From: Campylobacter concisus
GTDB lineage: Bacteria > Campylobacterota > Campylobacteria > Campylobacterales > Campylobacteraceae
Reading direction: 5' to 3'
DNA length: 64,000 bases
NCBI RefSeq assembly: GCF_015679985.1
Contig: NZ_CP049239.1
Coordinates: forward strand, 682,001 to 746,000
Positions within the stretch are counted from its first letter, which is position 1, and each line of letters begins with the position of its first letter. The position numbers and the translations under genes are program-made. The notes under the pieces were generated by a model that was given only the letters and a program-made list of their open reading frames with translations, searched no databases and had not been told where the DNA came from. Shown here piece after piece: positions 1-9,972 of this stretch.

Positions 1-719
1 TCTTAAAAGATGGCAAAAAGATGAGCAAAAGTAAGGGCAACGTCGTAGATCCTGACGATATTATTAATAAATATGGCGCCGATACGGCAAGGCTATTTAT
101 CCTTTTTGCAGCACCTCCTCAAAAAGAGCTTGAGTGGAATGACAGCGCAGTTGAGGGCGCATTTAGGTTTTTGAATAGACTTTGGGAAAAAGCTCAGACT
201 ATCAAAAAGATAGATAAACTACCTGAGATAGATCATGAAAGTCTAAACAAAGATGAGAAATTTGCAAGGCTAAAAATTTATGAAGCGCTTAAAAAATCAA
301 CCGAGGTTTTTGGCGACACATTTGCTTTTAACACACTAATCGCTGCTTGCATGGAGGCACTAAACGCCATAAATGCACAAGATAACGACGATGTAAATGC
401 TGAAGGCTTTTTTATCATCTTAAATTTACTAGAACCTATCGTACCGCACATCGCAAATGAGCTTAGTGAAGAGCTTTTTGGTAGGAAAAATTTCACAAAG
501 ATAGCCGTAAAAGAAGAGGTTTTTGTAAAAGATAGCATCGCTCTTGCAGTTACAGTAAATGGCAAAAAAAGGGCTGAGTTTGAAGTGGCAGCAAGCGAGA
601 GTGAGAGTGAAATTTTAAAGCTAGCTAAGCAAAATGTGGCTAAATGGCTTGAGGGAAAAGAAATTTTAAAAGAGATTTATATAAAAGGCAAATTAGTAAA
701 TTTTGTCATTAAAGGATAA
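1..719 (+). CDS. leuS: Leucyl-tRNA synthetase, C-terminal part (5' end outside window)
   Basis: Class I aminoacyl-tRNA synthetase that charges tRNA-Leu in the cytoplasm. Only the last ~239 codons are present; the frame is open from base 3. The KMSKS catalytic loop is visible ([10 protein letters not shown] at 15-44), followed by the anticodon-binding helical domain ([12 protein letters not shown], then the [12 protein letters not shown] motif) and the small C-terminal domain that contacts tRNA. The stop is 3 nt before lptE, an arrangement also known from C. jejuni and E. coli. The assignment is firm; the editing and catalytic domains lie upstream of the window. Confidence 0.97.
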   Translation, partial: LKDGKKMSKSKGNVVDPDDIINKYGADTARLFILFAAPPQKELEWNDSAVEGAFRFLNRLWEKAQTIKKIDKLPEIDHESLNKDEKFARLKIYEALKKSTEVFGDTFAFNTLIAACMEALNAINAQDNDDVNAEGFFIILNLLEPIVPHIANELSEELFGRKNFTKIAVKEEVFVKDSIALAVTVNGKKRAEFEVAASESESEILKLAKQNVAKWLEGKEILKEIYIKGKLVNFVIKG

Positions 720-722
720 ATT

Positions 723-1262
723 TTGAGATATTTTTTAGCGTTTTTTATTGCGTTTTTTATCTGCGGGTGTGGGTATAAACCAGTTTCAAAGATCACACAT
801 GATCTAGTGGGCTATAAAATTTACGTTGATGTGATTATTAGTAAAGAAGAGCCAAAAAATAGTGTTTGGATAAAGGATGCTGTAAAAGAGGGCATGGTCG
901 CAAGGCTAAATAAAGATTTATCAAGTAAAGAGAGTGCTGATACTTCGATAATTATTTCGGTAAAAGATTTAAATTACGAAGCAATTATTTATGATGAATT
1001 TGGCTACATTACGTCATACAAAGCACATCTTAGCTTAAATTATAAGACTAAATTTAAAGATGGCAGCGTAGTTGATATTCCAGCCACTGGCGAGTATGAC
1101 TTTAGTGTCGCAAGACGTCAAAAAGATGTAAGATTTGCTGACAGCATTCTTAGTGATACTCAAAAATACGAAGCTATCAAAGAGGCATCAAAAGAGGCCT
1201 TTGATGAGTATATCGCAAGTTTAGCGGTAAAAGGATATAGAAATGGCAGCAGTAACCGTTAG
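723..1262 (+). CDS. lptE: LptE-like LPS-assembly lipoprotein
   Basis: A 179-residue outer-membrane lipoprotein candidate that would plug and help assemble the LptD LPS translocon. It has a short hydrophobic signal with a lipobox ending at Cys16 (I-C-G-C) followed by GYKP, which matches the N-terminus of LptE proteins. The start is TTG at 723, only 3 nt after leuS. It overlaps the following diguanylate cyclase gene by 20 nt, so the three are co-transcribed. Primary sequence conservation of LptE is low, so the call rests on lipobox, length and the leuS neighbourhood. Confidence 0.75.
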   Translation: MRYFLAFFIAFFICGCGYKPVSKITHDLVGYKIYVDVIISKEEPKNSVWIKDAVKEGMVARLNKDLSSKESADTSIIISVKDLNYEAIIYDEFGYITSYKAHLSLNYKTKFKDGSVVDIPATGEYDFSVARRQKDVRFADSILSDTQKYEAIKEASKEAFDEYIASLAVKGYRNGSSNR

Positions 1263-2817
1263 TCAAATAGTCAAGGAAGCCTTAAATGAGATCAAAGATC
1301 GCCATTTGATGCTAACGCCAGAGAATTACACTGAAGTATATAATGAAATTTCTAAAAAATACGGCTTTACAACAGAAGAGAGTAAAAAGATAGAAAAATA
1401 TATCTCAAGGCTTGGTGATGAATATAAAAATCAAGCCTTGAGCCTTCATATAAAGACGGTCGATGAGTTTGTTGCTTTTATGACTGCTAGGCTCTCTAGA
1501 GGTGCTCAACAAGGGGCGGGTCTTGTGGCCGATGATAAAAAACTACAATCACTAAACGCATTTGCTAGAAGAATTCTCCAAGCTATCTCAATGCTTCACA
1601 ATAAAGATGCAAAAAGCTTAGCAGAGCAAAGTATGCAACTGCTCGCTAGAAGATATGATGAGAAAAATCTTGAAGAAATGTGCCTTAGATGGTTTGACTT
1701 TGTTAGCTCTTATGACACTGAATTTTTAGAATTTTTGAAATATTATGGTGTTAGAAATTTTGATGATTTAAAGACAATGAGTTCTGAACTTGAAAAATTT
1801 CTTACACAAAAAGATGAAGATGGTGAAGAGGATGTTTTGATTCAGCTTTTAAGCCTTACTCTTGAGCCTTCTATTACAAAGGATCTTGATGAAGAGCTTA
1901 GCACGATAAGAAGTACTTTGAAGCAAAATCCTAAAACCTTAAATAGCAAAGAATTTCAAGAAAAGGTAAAGGCATTTGTTGATCGCAGAATAGAAGAAGA
2001 TAGAACAGAAATCATAGAAAAAGTTGGTTCGCTAAATAATGTCTTGCAAAATATAAGCGAGAGAATTTCTGATATTGCAGTTAGCTCGCAAAGTAGTTCT
2101 GATAAAGTAAAAAGCATTAAAAATGATCTTAAAAATGTAAATTTAAATACAAATAGCATTGATCAAGTAAGAAGCATGCTTATTGAGATCGCTGGTGCTT
2201 TGGAGATCGAGAGCAAAGAGCTTGGTATCGAGATGCACAATAGGCAAGCTACTATTTTAGAGCTTCAAAACAGAGTGAATAGTCTTGAAAAAGAGCTTGA
2301 GGAAGCTAAGCTGGAGAGCAAAGAAGACTTTTTGACAAAGGTATCTACTAAGCGTGCTTTGATGAACGAGATTCAACGCATCGAAGAAGCGTATAAACGC
2401 TATGGGACCGATTATTCTATATGCTTTGTTGATATTGATTATTTCAAAAGCATAAACGATACTTATGGGCATGAGGCTGGAGATGTTATTCTTTCAGCGG
2501 TAGCTCAAGTGCTTAAGAAAAATGCCAGAAAGGTTGATTTTGTCGGTAGGTATGGCGGTGAAGAATTTGTAATCTTACTTCCAAGTACTGGCTTAAAAGA
2601 TAGTGTTAAATTTGGGGATAAGCTAAGAAGTATGATAGAAAATTTCAAATTTATCTATAAAAACGAGCGTATTAAGGTTACTATCAGCTCTGGTATAGCG
2701 ACAAGAAGTGCAAATTTAAGTGAGACGATGACACTTGAGGCTGCTGATAAGATGCTTTATCTCTCAAAAGAAAATGGTAGAAATCAAGTAATGCCAAAGA
2801 TAATCGAGGAAAAATGA
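1243..2817 (+). CDS. Diguanylate cyclase (GGDEF domain) with N-terminal helical region
   Basis: A 524-residue predicted c-di-GMP synthase. The C-terminal ~165 residues form a GGDEF domain: the metal-binding D-x-D-x-F-K-x-I-N block lies near residue 395, and the active-site loop GGEEF is at about 438-442. An intact RxxD inhibitory I-site (Arg429-Asp432) sits five residues before it. This suggests an active enzyme with product inhibition. The N-terminal ~190 residues are helical and unrecognised; residues ~250-350 look like coiled coil. No membrane segment or signal peptide is seen, so it is probably cytosolic. It overlaps lptE by 20 nt and folC by 4 nt (ATGA). Confidence 0.9.
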   Translation: MAAVTVSQIVKEALNEIKDRHLMLTPENYTEVYNEISKKYGFTTEESKKIEKYISRLGDEYKNQALSLHIKTVDEFVAFMTARLSRGAQQGAGLVADDKKLQSLNAFARRILQAISMLHNKDAKSLAEQSMQLLARRYDEKNLEEMCLRWFDFVSSYDTEFLEFLKYYGVRNFDDLKTMSSELEKFLTQKDEDGEEDVLIQLLSLTLEPSITKDLDEELSTIRSTLKQNPKTLNSKEFQEKVKAFVDRRIEEDRTEIIEKVGSLNNVLQNISERISDIAVSSQSSSDKVKSIKNDLKNVNLNTNSIDQVRSMLIEIAGALEIESKELGIEMHNRQATILELQNRVNSLEKELEEAKLESKEDFLTKVSTKRALMNEIQRIEEAYKRYGTDYSICFVDIDYFKSINDTYGHEAGDVILSAVAQVLKKNARKVDFVGRYGGEEFVILLPSTGLKDSVKFGDKLRSMIENFKFIYKNERIKVTISSGIATRSANLSETMTLEAADKMLYLSKENGRNQVMPKIIEEK

Positions 2818-4016
2818 GCCTAGCTAAATTTCTTGATGGCAAGCCGCTTTATTACAAAGAGATTGATTATGGTAGGATTATTAGAGCGTATGCGACTATA
2901 AAAGAACATATAAAGCCATTTAAGATTATTCACATAATAGGCACAAATGGCAAAGGCAGCACCGGCCGCTTTTTAGCGCAAATTTTAAGCCAAAATGGCG
3001 CAAAAGTAGGGCATTACACGAGCCCTCATATATTTAAATTTAACGAGCGATTTTGGTTAAATGGCGAAGTCGCTAGTGATGAAATTTTAGAAGCAGCTCA
3101 CGAGCGCCTGCAAGGACTTCTAAGCGATGAATACAAGATAAAAACAAGTTATTTTGAGTATATGACATTGCTTTCAGCTGTACTTTTTGAGGGTTGCGAC
3201 TACTTTGTCTGCGAGGCTGGTATGGGTGGTGTGCTTGATGCGACAAATGTTTTTGAAAAAGAGTTAAGCATTTTTACGCCTATTGGGCTTGATCACACGG
3301 CAGTTCTTGGAAATAGCCTAGAAGAAATCTCACGTACGAAATTTGAAGCTATGGGTAAAAGAGCTATTTTAAATGATGAGATGAACGAGATAAGCGTTGC
3401 TATCGCAAAAGAGATCGCAAGTGAAAAAGGCTCCACTTTAAGCTTCCCAAGAGAAATTTTAACCAAAGAAAATTTAAACGAGATCGCAAATTATGCAGAT
3501 AAATTTAATCTGCCAGAGTTTTTACGATCAAATTTAACTCTAGCCTACGCTGCGGCTAAAATTTTAGATAGCAGCATAGACATAAAAAAGCTTGGTGCTC
3601 TTACGCTTCGAGGTAGATGCGAAAAGATCGCTTCAAATTTATACGTTGATGTCGGTCACAACGAGCTTGGCGCAAAGGCTGTGGCTAAGAAATTTAGCCA
3701 GGAAGAGTCTAGCGACAAGAAGCTTACCTTGGTCTATAATTCGTTCTTAGATAAAGATTTTAAAGCTGTTTTAACAGCACTTAGGCCGGTCATTAATGAC
3801 GTACTGCTATACCACTATCACTGCGAGGGTAGGGAGCTTGGCGGAGAGCTTATAAATAAAGCGTTAAACGAGCTTGAAATTTCACATAGAGAGTTTGAGC
3901 CAAGCGATATGAACGATATAAAAGAGGCAAAAAACAGCAAAATTTATCTAGCCTTTGGCTCATTTCATCTAGTTGATGCATTTTTAAAAGAGTACTATGC
4001 AAGCAAGGGTCTATGA
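2814..4016 (+). CDS. folC: Folylpolyglutamate synthase / dihydrofolate synthase
   Basis: Mur-ligase-family enzyme of folate metabolism; it adds glutamate to dihydropteroate or to folates using ATP. The 400-residue product shows the P-loop GTNGKGST near residues 42-49, followed by the HYTSPHIFKFNERF region typical of FolC. Later come the central-domain segment FTPIGLDHTAVLG and, near the C-terminus, a D-x-G-HN motif (VDVGHNELG). The start overlaps the diguanylate cyclase stop (ATGA) and the end overlaps mfd by 20 nt. The order folC-mfd also occurs in C. jejuni. Confidence 0.93.
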   Translation: MSLAKFLDGKPLYYKEIDYGRIIRAYATIKEHIKPFKIIHIIGTNGKGSTGRFLAQILSQNGAKVGHYTSPHIFKFNERFWLNGEVASDEILEAAHERLQGLLSDEYKIKTSYFEYMTLLSAVLFEGCDYFVCEAGMGGVLDATNVFEKELSIFTPIGLDHTAVLGNSLEEISRTKFEAMGKRAILNDEMNEISVAIAKEIASEKGSTLSFPREILTKENLNEIANYADKFNLPEFLRSNLTLAYAAAKILDSSIDIKKLGALTLRGRCEKIASNLYVDVGHNELGAKAVAKKFSQEESSDKKLTLVYNSFLDKDFKAVLTALRPVINDVLLYHYHCEGRELGGELINKALNELEISHREFEPSDMNDIKEAKNSKIYLAFGSFHLVDAFLKEYYASKGL

Positions 4017-6942
4017 GTATCTTTTAACGCACGCCCCACAAATTCTTATCTGTGAAGATGATAAAGAGGCGGCACTTTGCGCTGATGCGGCTAGTTTTGC
4101 TGGCTTTAACGCATTTAAACTACCTGATTTCAGAGCTAAAAAGGGTGATGATCTAAGAAGCTTTAACGAAGAGCTCTTTGAAATTTCATCCGTTCTTAGC
4201 AAATACTATAAATTTGATGGCAAAAAGATCATCGTAAGCCCATTTAGCACGCTTTTAAACCCACTTCCAACGCAAAAAAATTTAGAGAGCTCAACGATCA
4301 AGCTAAAAGATAATCTAAATTTAAGCGAATTTGCCGACTTGCTCATACGATTTGGCTATGAGTGCGTCGATATCGTTGAGAGCGTTGGCGAGTTTAGCAT
4401 TCGTGGCGAAGTGATCGACATTTACGGCGTAAATATGGACGATCCAGTTAGAATTTTACTCTTTGGCGATGAGGTGGAGAGCATTAGAAACTACAACACC
4501 GCCACACAAATTAGCAACAAAGCTGAGTTAAGCGAAGCCGAGATCGTACCATTTATCGCAAATTTGAGCAAAGATGAGTTTGAAAAAGTTAGCCAAAAGA
4601 TCGAGGATATGCAAAGCGATACCTTGGTGAGCGATCTAAATTCGCTTGGATTTTGGGCGATAGATAGCTTTAGTGACTATTTAAAAGAATTTGACTCAAA
4701 ACTTGTTAAAAAAATCGATTTTGAAATTTATGATGTGCCCAAGGAGAAATTTAAGGGCATTGAAATTTTGCCTGAGCCAAAGGTTTATAAAGATCTAGAG
4801 GTTACTTTAAATTTTGACTTTTTTGAGCTAAATAAGAGCAAAAGCATAACCGTTCTTTCAAGAAATGAAGGGCTTTTTAAAGGCTATGAGCTTGATGGCT
4901 TTGCAAATGTAAAGCTTGAAATTTCGCCACTTGTGGTAAATATAACCTCAAGCGACAAGATCGTAGTCTCACTAAATAAATTTGAGAAAAAAAGGAGAGT
5001 TAAACGCTCAAGTCTCGTGGTGGATGAGCTAAAAGTAAATGACTATGTCGTGCATGAAGATTATGGTATAGGCAGGTTTTTGGGGCTTAAAAAGATTAAA
5101 GTTTTGGGTGCGACGAAAGAATTTGTGGTCATTGCTTATCAAAATGATGACAAGCTTCTTTTACCGGTTGAACATCTAAATTTGATAGACCGCTACATCG
5201 CTCAAAATGGCTCTATGGCGGTGCTTGATCGCTTAGGCAAGGCAAATTTTGCAAAGATAAAAGAGAAGGTTAGAGAAAAACTCTTCGCGATCGCCTCAAA
5301 GATCGTGGCGATGGCGGCAAAAAGAGAGCTAATCGCAGGCAAAATTTTACAAAAAGAGGATATCTCTTATCTAAATTTCGTCCAAGATGCTGGCTTTTCA
5401 TACACGAGCGATCAGCAAAAAGCAGTAAATGATATAAAAGATGAGCTAAAAAGCGGCAAGGTGATGGATAGGCTACTTAGTGGCGACGTGGGTTTTGGCA
5501 AGACCGAAGTTGCGATGAATGCTATATTTACCTGCATAAAATCAGGCTTTAGCGCGTTTTTCTTCGTGCCAACGACGCTTCTTAGCTCGCAGCACTACAA
5601 GACGCTAAGCCAGAGATTTAGTAAATTTGACATAAAGGTCTTTAGACTGGATCGCTTCTCAAGTGCCAAAGAGAAGGCAAGCCTGCAAAAAGCGCTAAAA
5701 GAAAATGAGCCCATAGTTTGCGTGGGAACGCATGCGCTTCTTGGCGTAAAGGCTGAAAATTTAGGTCTGATCGTTGTTGATGAAGAGCATAAATTTGGCG
5801 TTAAACAAAAAGAGCAGCTAAAAGAAATTTCTCAGCACTCACACATCTTAAGTATGAGCGCCACTCCTATACCAAGAAGCCTAAATATGGCGCTTAGCAA
5901 GATAAAAACATATAGCATTTTAGCCACTCCGCCAAGCTCAAGGCTGGATGTTAGAACAAGTGTGAGAGAGTGGGACGAAAAGGTTGTCAAAGAGGCGATC
6001 ATGCGTGAGCTAAGACGCGGTGGGCAGACCTTTTACGTCCACAACCACATCGCAGATATCGAGCAAACAGCAAATGATCTAAGAAAAATTTTGCCAAAGC
6101 TTAGGATTTTGATACTTCACTCAAAGGTAAATGCAAAAATAGCTGAAGATGAGATGATGAAATTTGAGCGAGGCGAGTATGACTTGCTGCTTTGCACCAG
6201 CATCGTTGAAAGCGGCATCCACTTGCCAAATGCAAACACCATAATCGTAGAAAATGCTAATAAATTTGGCATGGCTGACCTGCATCAGCTGCGTGGACGA
6301 GTTGGCAGAAGCGACAAGCAGGCTTATTGCTACTTTTTGGTTGAGGATAAAGATGCCATTAGTAAAGACGCGCTAAAACGTCTTGTGGCACTTGAAGGCA
6401 ACTCATTTTTGGGCGCTGGCTCGGTGTTAGCATATCATGACCTTGAGATAAGAGGTGGTGGCAACATCATCGGTGAGGCACAAAGCGGCCACATCGAGGC
6501 TATCGGCTACTCGCTATATCTAAAAATGCTAGAAGATGAGATAAACAAGCTTCTTAATCAAGACTCCGCAAAGCTAGACAAGATCGATCTAAAGCTTAGT
6601 GTGAGCGCCTTTTTAAATCAAGAATTTATAAGAGAAGATAGGCTAAGGCTTGAAATTTATAGGCGCCTTAGCAAGTGTAAAGAGGTAGCCGAGGTCTATG
6701 AGATACAAAGCGAGCTTGAGGATAGATTTGGCAAGATAGATACATTTACAAAGCAGTTTTTAGACCTTATCATCATCAAAATTTTAGCTCTAAAAGCTGG
6801 CATAAAGACTATCTCAAATAGCGAGCAAAACATACTAATAACAAAAAATGATGACGAGAAGATCAGGCTAAAGTCACGTAGCAAGGACGACGACGATGTT
6901 TTGGCTGAAATTTTGGTCTATCTAAGAAAGGATAAGAAATGA
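3997..6942 (+). CDS. mfd: Transcription-repair coupling factor Mfd
   Basis: DNA translocase that removes stalled RNA polymerase and recruits UvrA. At 981 residues it is shorter than E. coli Mfd (~1148) but normal for Campylobacterota; the N-terminal UvrB-like part is reduced. Visible in order: the CarD-like RNA-polymerase interaction domain (VHEDYGIGRFLGLKKI, ~residues 352-367), Walker A GDVGFGKTE (~496), the DEEH helicase motif II (~594), SATPIPR, and the helicase C-domain with HQLRGRVGRS (QxxGRxGR motif VI). The C-terminal TRCF domain follows. It overlaps folC by 20 nt and the DUF815 gene by 4 nt. Confidence 0.96.
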   Translation: MQARVYEYLLTHAPQILICEDDKEAALCADAASFAGFNAFKLPDFRAKKGDDLRSFNEELFEISSVLSKYYKFDGKKIIVSPFSTLLNPLPTQKNLESSTIKLKDNLNLSEFADLLIRFGYECVDIVESVGEFSIRGEVIDIYGVNMDDPVRILLFGDEVESIRNYNTATQISNKAELSEAEIVPFIANLSKDEFEKVSQKIEDMQSDTLVSDLNSLGFWAIDSFSDYLKEFDSKLVKKIDFEIYDVPKEKFKGIEILPEPKVYKDLEVTLNFDFFELNKSKSITVLSRNEGLFKGYELDGFANVKLEISPLVVNITSSDKIVVSLNKFEKKRRVKRSSLVVDELKVNDYVVHEDYGIGRFLGLKKIKVLGATKEFVVIAYQNDDKLLLPVEHLNLIDRYIAQNGSMAVLDRLGKANFAKIKEKVREKLFAIASKIVAMAAKRELIAGKILQKEDISYLNFVQDAGFSYTSDQQKAVNDIKDELKSGKVMDRLLSGDVGFGKTEVAMNAIFTCIKSGFSAFFFVPTTLLSSQHYKTLSQRFSKFDIKVFRLDRFSSAKEKASLQKALKENEPIVCVGTHALLGVKAENLGLIVVDEEHKFGVKQKEQLKEISQHSHILSMSATPIPRSLNMALSKIKTYSILATPPSSRLDVRTSVREWDEKVVKEAIMRELRRGGQTFYVHNHIADIEQTANDLRKILPKLRILILHSKVNAKIAEDEMMKFERGEYDLLLCTSIVESGIHLPNANTIIVENANKFGMADLHQLRGRVGRSDKQAYCYFLVEDKDAISKDALKRLVALEGNSFLGAGSVLAYHDLEIRGGGNIIGEAQSGHIEAIGYSLYLKMLEDEINKLLNQDSAKLDKIDLKLSVSAFLNQEFIREDRLRLEIYRRLSKCKEVAEVYEIQSELEDRFGKIDTFTKQFLDLIIIKILALKAGIKTISNSEQNILITKNDDEKIRLKSRSKDDDDVLAEILVYLRKDKK

Positions 6943-7703
6943 TAGATTGGGGCGTGAAGTACGCAGCGATTTATAAGAGCACAAAAGGGATGTTAAAGCC
7001 GGTTGAGGATATCGATTTTGTCGATATCGACTCACTTTATGGACTAGAGAAACAAAAAGAAATTTTGCTAAAAAATACTAGAAATTTTATAGCTGGCGAC
7101 GAGGCAAATCATGTGCTTCTTTGGGGTGAGAGAGGATGTGGCAAGTCAAGCCTTGTAAGGGCTGTTTTTACTAAATTTTATAAAGAGGGACTTCGCATCA
7201 TCGAGATCGGCTGCGAGGATCTAAAATACCTTGGCGACATCATCGATGAGATCAGAAAGAGCGAGTTTAAATTTATCATTTTCTGCGATGATCTAAGCTT
7301 TGAAAATGGCAGCAATGAGTATAAATTTCTAAAGCCTATCATGGATGGCTCTATCCAAAAGCCGCCAAAAAACGTCCTTTTATATGCCACATCAAACCGC
7401 AGACATCTAATAAGCGAGTTTAAAAGCGAAAATGAAAACTCAGAGCTAATAGACGGAGAAATCCACTACAGCGACGCAGTTCAGGAGAAAATTTCGCTCT
7501 CAGATCGCTTTGGCCTTTGGATCAGCTTTTATCAAGGCAACTACGACGAGTATCTAAAAATGGTTGATTTTTACTTTAAGGATTACATAGGCGACAAAGA
7601 TGAGCTTTACGCACTTGCTAAAAATTTCGCCACGCTAAGAGCTAGCAGAAGTGGTAGGACAGCAAAGCAGTTTTATCTTACTTTTAAAGAAAATTTAAAA
7701 TGA
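6939..7703 (+). CDS. DUF815-family AAA ATPase
   Basis: A 254-residue P-loop ATPase of the DUF815 family. Walker A GERGCGKSS is near residues 65-73, a Walker B-like stretch FIIFCDDLSF near 113-122, and a sensor-1-like YATSNRRHL near 150. These features match an AAA+ ATPase resembling IstB/DnaA-type proteins. The C. jejuni homologue also follows mfd. The biological role of the family is not established. The gene is sandwiched by 4-nt ATGA overlaps between mfd and magIII, which hints at translation in step with DNA repair genes. Confidence 0.85.
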   Translation: MIDWGVKYAAIYKSTKGMLKPVEDIDFVDIDSLYGLEKQKEILLKNTRNFIAGDEANHVLLWGERGCGKSSLVRAVFTKFYKEGLRIIEIGCEDLKYLGDIIDEIRKSEFKFIIFCDDLSFENGSNEYKFLKPIMDGSIQKPPKNVLLYATSNRRHLISEFKSENENSELIDGEIHYSDAVQEKISLSDRFGLWISFYQGNYDEYLKMVDFYFKDYIGDKDELYALAKNFATLRASRSGRTAKQFYLTFKENLK

Positions 7704-8368
7704 CTTCAACCGATCTATTTTTAACCTTGTTTAATCACAAAAACAAAAATTTAGACGAGTTAAAATGGCCAGATGAGGGTACTTTTGGGGTCATTTTAGG
7801 TGCTATTTTAGTGCAAAATACCAACTGGAAAAACGTAGAAAAAGCGCTAGATAATCTAAAAAAAGCAAACAAAGATAGCCTACAAGGCATTTGCGAGCTT
7901 GAAAACAGCGAGCTTGCTACGCTCATAAAGCCAAGTGGCTTTTATAACACAAAGGCTAAACGGCTAAAGACGCTTTGCCAAGCCATAAGAAACGAGTTTG
8001 ACGACTTTGAAAATTTCAAAGAAAATGTAAGTCGTGAGTGGCTCATAAGCGTAAAAGGTGTTGGAGCCGAGACTTGTGATGCAATACTTGCTTATGCTTG
8101 CGGTAAGCCATATATGGTTGTTGATGCTTATGCGCTTAGGATAATGGCATATTTTGACTATATTTTTGAGAGCTACGATGAGGCGGCTGAGTGGTTTAGC
8201 TCGCTTGATTATGATGAAATTTATAAAATTCTTGATAGCGAGAAATTTGATGAGATTGAAATTTTAAAACTCTATCACGCTCTTATTTTGGAGTTTTGCA
8301 AGGAAAATTTCAAAGGTAAAATCTTAAGCCAAAATGGTCAAAAAATATTAAGCAGCATTAAAAATTAA
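7700..8368 (+). CDS. magIII: MagIII-like 3-methyladenine DNA glycosylase (HhH-GPD family)
   Basis: Base-excision repair glycosylase of the endonuclease III superfamily, 222 residues. The helix-hairpin-helix is visible as VKGVGAETCDAIL (~115-127), followed by the catalytic Asp in VVDAYALRIM (~137-146). The N-terminal ILVQNTNWKNVEKAL replaces the usual nuclease helix with the Q-N-T-x-W signature of MagIII. The C-terminus lacks the four-cysteine Fe-S cluster loop of Nth, as in Helicobacter MagIII, which removes 3-methyladenine. It overlaps the DUF815 ATPase by 4 nt and is the last gene of the operon. Confidence 0.85.
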   Translation: MTSTDLFLTLFNHKNKNLDELKWPDEGTFGVILGAILVQNTNWKNVEKALDNLKKANKDSLQGICELENSELATLIKPSGFYNTKAKRLKTLCQAIRNEFDDFENFKENVSREWLISVKGVGAETCDAILAYACGKPYMVVDAYALRIMAYFDYIFESYDEAAEWFSSLDYDEIYKILDSEKFDEIEILKLYHALILEFCKENFKGKILSQNGQKILSSIKN

Positions 8369-8419
8369 ACTACTAATATGTAACAACTATTTATAAATTT
8401 GCCAAATATCGGGGCTTTT

Positions 8420-8425
8420 TATAAT
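8420..8425 (+). promoter_or_regulatory. Probable sigma70 -10 box for cysK-cysE
   Basis: A TATAAT hexamer in the 118-nt gap between magIII and cysK. It is preceded by AT-rich sequence rather than a clear -35, as usual for Campylobacter vegetative promoters. It lies 61 nt before the cysK start. Confidence 0.5.
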
Positions 8426-8486
8426 CTATTTTAAAATTCTGTGCTAAATTTACACAAAATTTATCTTATTTAATTTAGGAGGAGTG

Positions 8487-9392
8487 ATGATTTACGATAA
8501 CATCGTTAAAACGATTGGTAATACACCTATTGTAAAGATAAAAACAGGTGCTGATGAAGCCGAAATTTACGTAAAACTAGAGTTTTTTAACCCAGGTGGC
8601 TCTGTAAAAGATAGGATCGCGTTTAATATGATAACCAAAATGCTAGCTGACGGTACGCTAAAACATGGCGATACTATCGTTGAGCCAACGAGCGGAAATA
8701 CTGGCATTGGTGTAGCGATGTGCGGTGCTGCACTTGGTTTTAAAGTGATACTTTGCATGCCAGAGAGCATGAGTATCGAAAGACGTAAGATCGTAGCTGC
8801 TTATGGTGCACAGCTTGAGCTTACTCCAGCGTCTGGTGGCATGAAAGCAGCGATCGCAAGAGCTACAGAGCTAGCAGCTCAGCCAAATCACGTAATGCTA
8901 AGCCAGTTTGAAAACAAGTATAACCCACAAGCTCACGAACTAACAACAGCAGCTGAAATTGTGGCTGATTTTAGTAAGCTTGATGCATTTGTAGCTGGTG
9001 TTGGCACAGGTGGTACAATAAGTGGTGTAGCAAAGATTTTAAAAGAAAAGGGCTATGATACTAAGATTATCGCAGTTGAGCCTGAAGCATCGCCGGTTTT
9101 AAGTGGTGGTAACCCAGGACCACATAAAATTCAAGGCATCGGAGCAGGATTTTTACCAAATACTATGAATATGAGCTTAGTTAGCGAGGTAGAAAAAGTA
9201 AGCAACGATGACGCACTAAACGCAGCTAGAGCAATTGCAAAAAGTGATGGACTCATGATAGGTATAAGTGGTGGTGCTGCTTATGTGGCTGCAAAAAGAG
9301 TAGCTAAAAGACTTGGCGCTGGCAAAAAAGTACTTTTCATAGCTCCAGATAATGGCGAAAGATACTTAAGCACAGAGCTTTACGGAGTATAA
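8487..9392 (+). CDS. cysK: Cysteine synthase (O-acetylserine sulfhydrylase)
   Basis: PLP enzyme that makes cysteine from O-acetylserine and sulfide. The 301-residue product shows the PLP-lysine motif GGSVKDR (Lys41), the substrate loop EPTSGNTG, and the phosphate-binding GVGTGGTISG. The start chosen is ATG 8487, four bases after a strong AGGAGG (8477-8482); the GTG two bases after that sequence (8484) is too close to it. The serine acetyltransferase gene follows after 3 nt, so substrate-making and substrate-using enzymes are co-expressed and can form the cysteine synthase complex. Confidence 0.97.
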   Translation: MIYDNIVKTIGNTPIVKIKTGADEAEIYVKLEFFNPGGSVKDRIAFNMITKMLADGTLKHGDTIVEPTSGNTGIGVAMCGAALGFKVILCMPESMSIERRKIVAAYGAQLELTPASGGMKAAIARATELAAQPNHVMLSQFENKYNPQAHELTTAAEIVADFSKLDAFVAGVGTGGTISGVAKILKEKGYDTKIIAVEPEASPVLSGGNPGPHKIQGIGAGFLPNTMNMSLVSEVEKVSNDDALNAARAIAKSDGLMIGISGGAAYVAAKRVAKRLGAGKKVLFIAPDNGERYLSTELYGV

Positions 9393-9395
9393 AAT

Positions 9396-9947
9396 ATGTG
9401 GGAGAGTCTAAAGGAGCTAGTTCAAACTGTTCGTGAAAAAGACCCATCGGTACATAAGTGTTGCTTTTTGGCAATACTTATAAATACTCCTGGCATCCAT
9501 GCGGTTTTGTTTCATAAAATTTCTCATTTTTTATATAAAAAAGAGCATTTTTTTCTAGCTAGACTCATCTCGCAAATTGCAAGATTTTTAACAGGCATCG
9601 AGATCCATCCTGGAGCAAAGATCGGCAGGAGATTTTTCATAGATCATGGTATGGGTGTGGTTATCGGTGAGACAGCTGAGATAGGTGATGATGTAATGAT
9701 GTATCATCAAGTAACACTTGGAGGCACTGGAAAAGAGTGTGGCAAAAGGCATCCGACTGTAAAAAATGGTGTGACTATCGCAGCTGGCTCAAAGATACTA
9801 GGTGCCATAACGATCGGCGAAAATGCCAAGATCGGCGCAAACTCGGTCGTGCTAAAAAATGTCCCAGCAAACGCGACAGTCGTTGGTATACCAGCAAGAA
9901 TAGTTCGAGTAAATGGGACAAAATTTGAACCAGAGTTTATTATCTAA
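9396..9947 (+). CDS. cysE: Serine O-acetyltransferase
   Basis: Transfers acetyl from acetyl-CoA to serine, the first step of cysteine synthesis. At 183 residues it is the short EpsC/CysE form without the long N-terminal domain of the enterobacterial enzyme. It has the left-handed beta-helix hexapeptide repeats ([43 protein letters not shown]), and the catalytic His-Asp region is in FIDHG. The C-terminus ends in Phe-Ile-Ile, which fits the Ile tail that docks into the CysK active site. It lies 3 nt after cysK. Confidence 0.94.
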   Translation: MWESLKELVQTVREKDPSVHKCCFLAILINTPGIHAVLFHKISHFLYKKEHFFLARLISQIARFLTGIEIHPGAKIGRRFFIDHGMGVVIGETAEIGDDVMMYHQVTLGGTGKECGKRHPTVKNGVTIAAGSKILGAITIGENAKIGANSVVLKNVPANATVVGIPARIVRVNGTKFEPEFII

Positions 9948-9972
9948 CCTTAAAGATTAGATAAATTTATTC

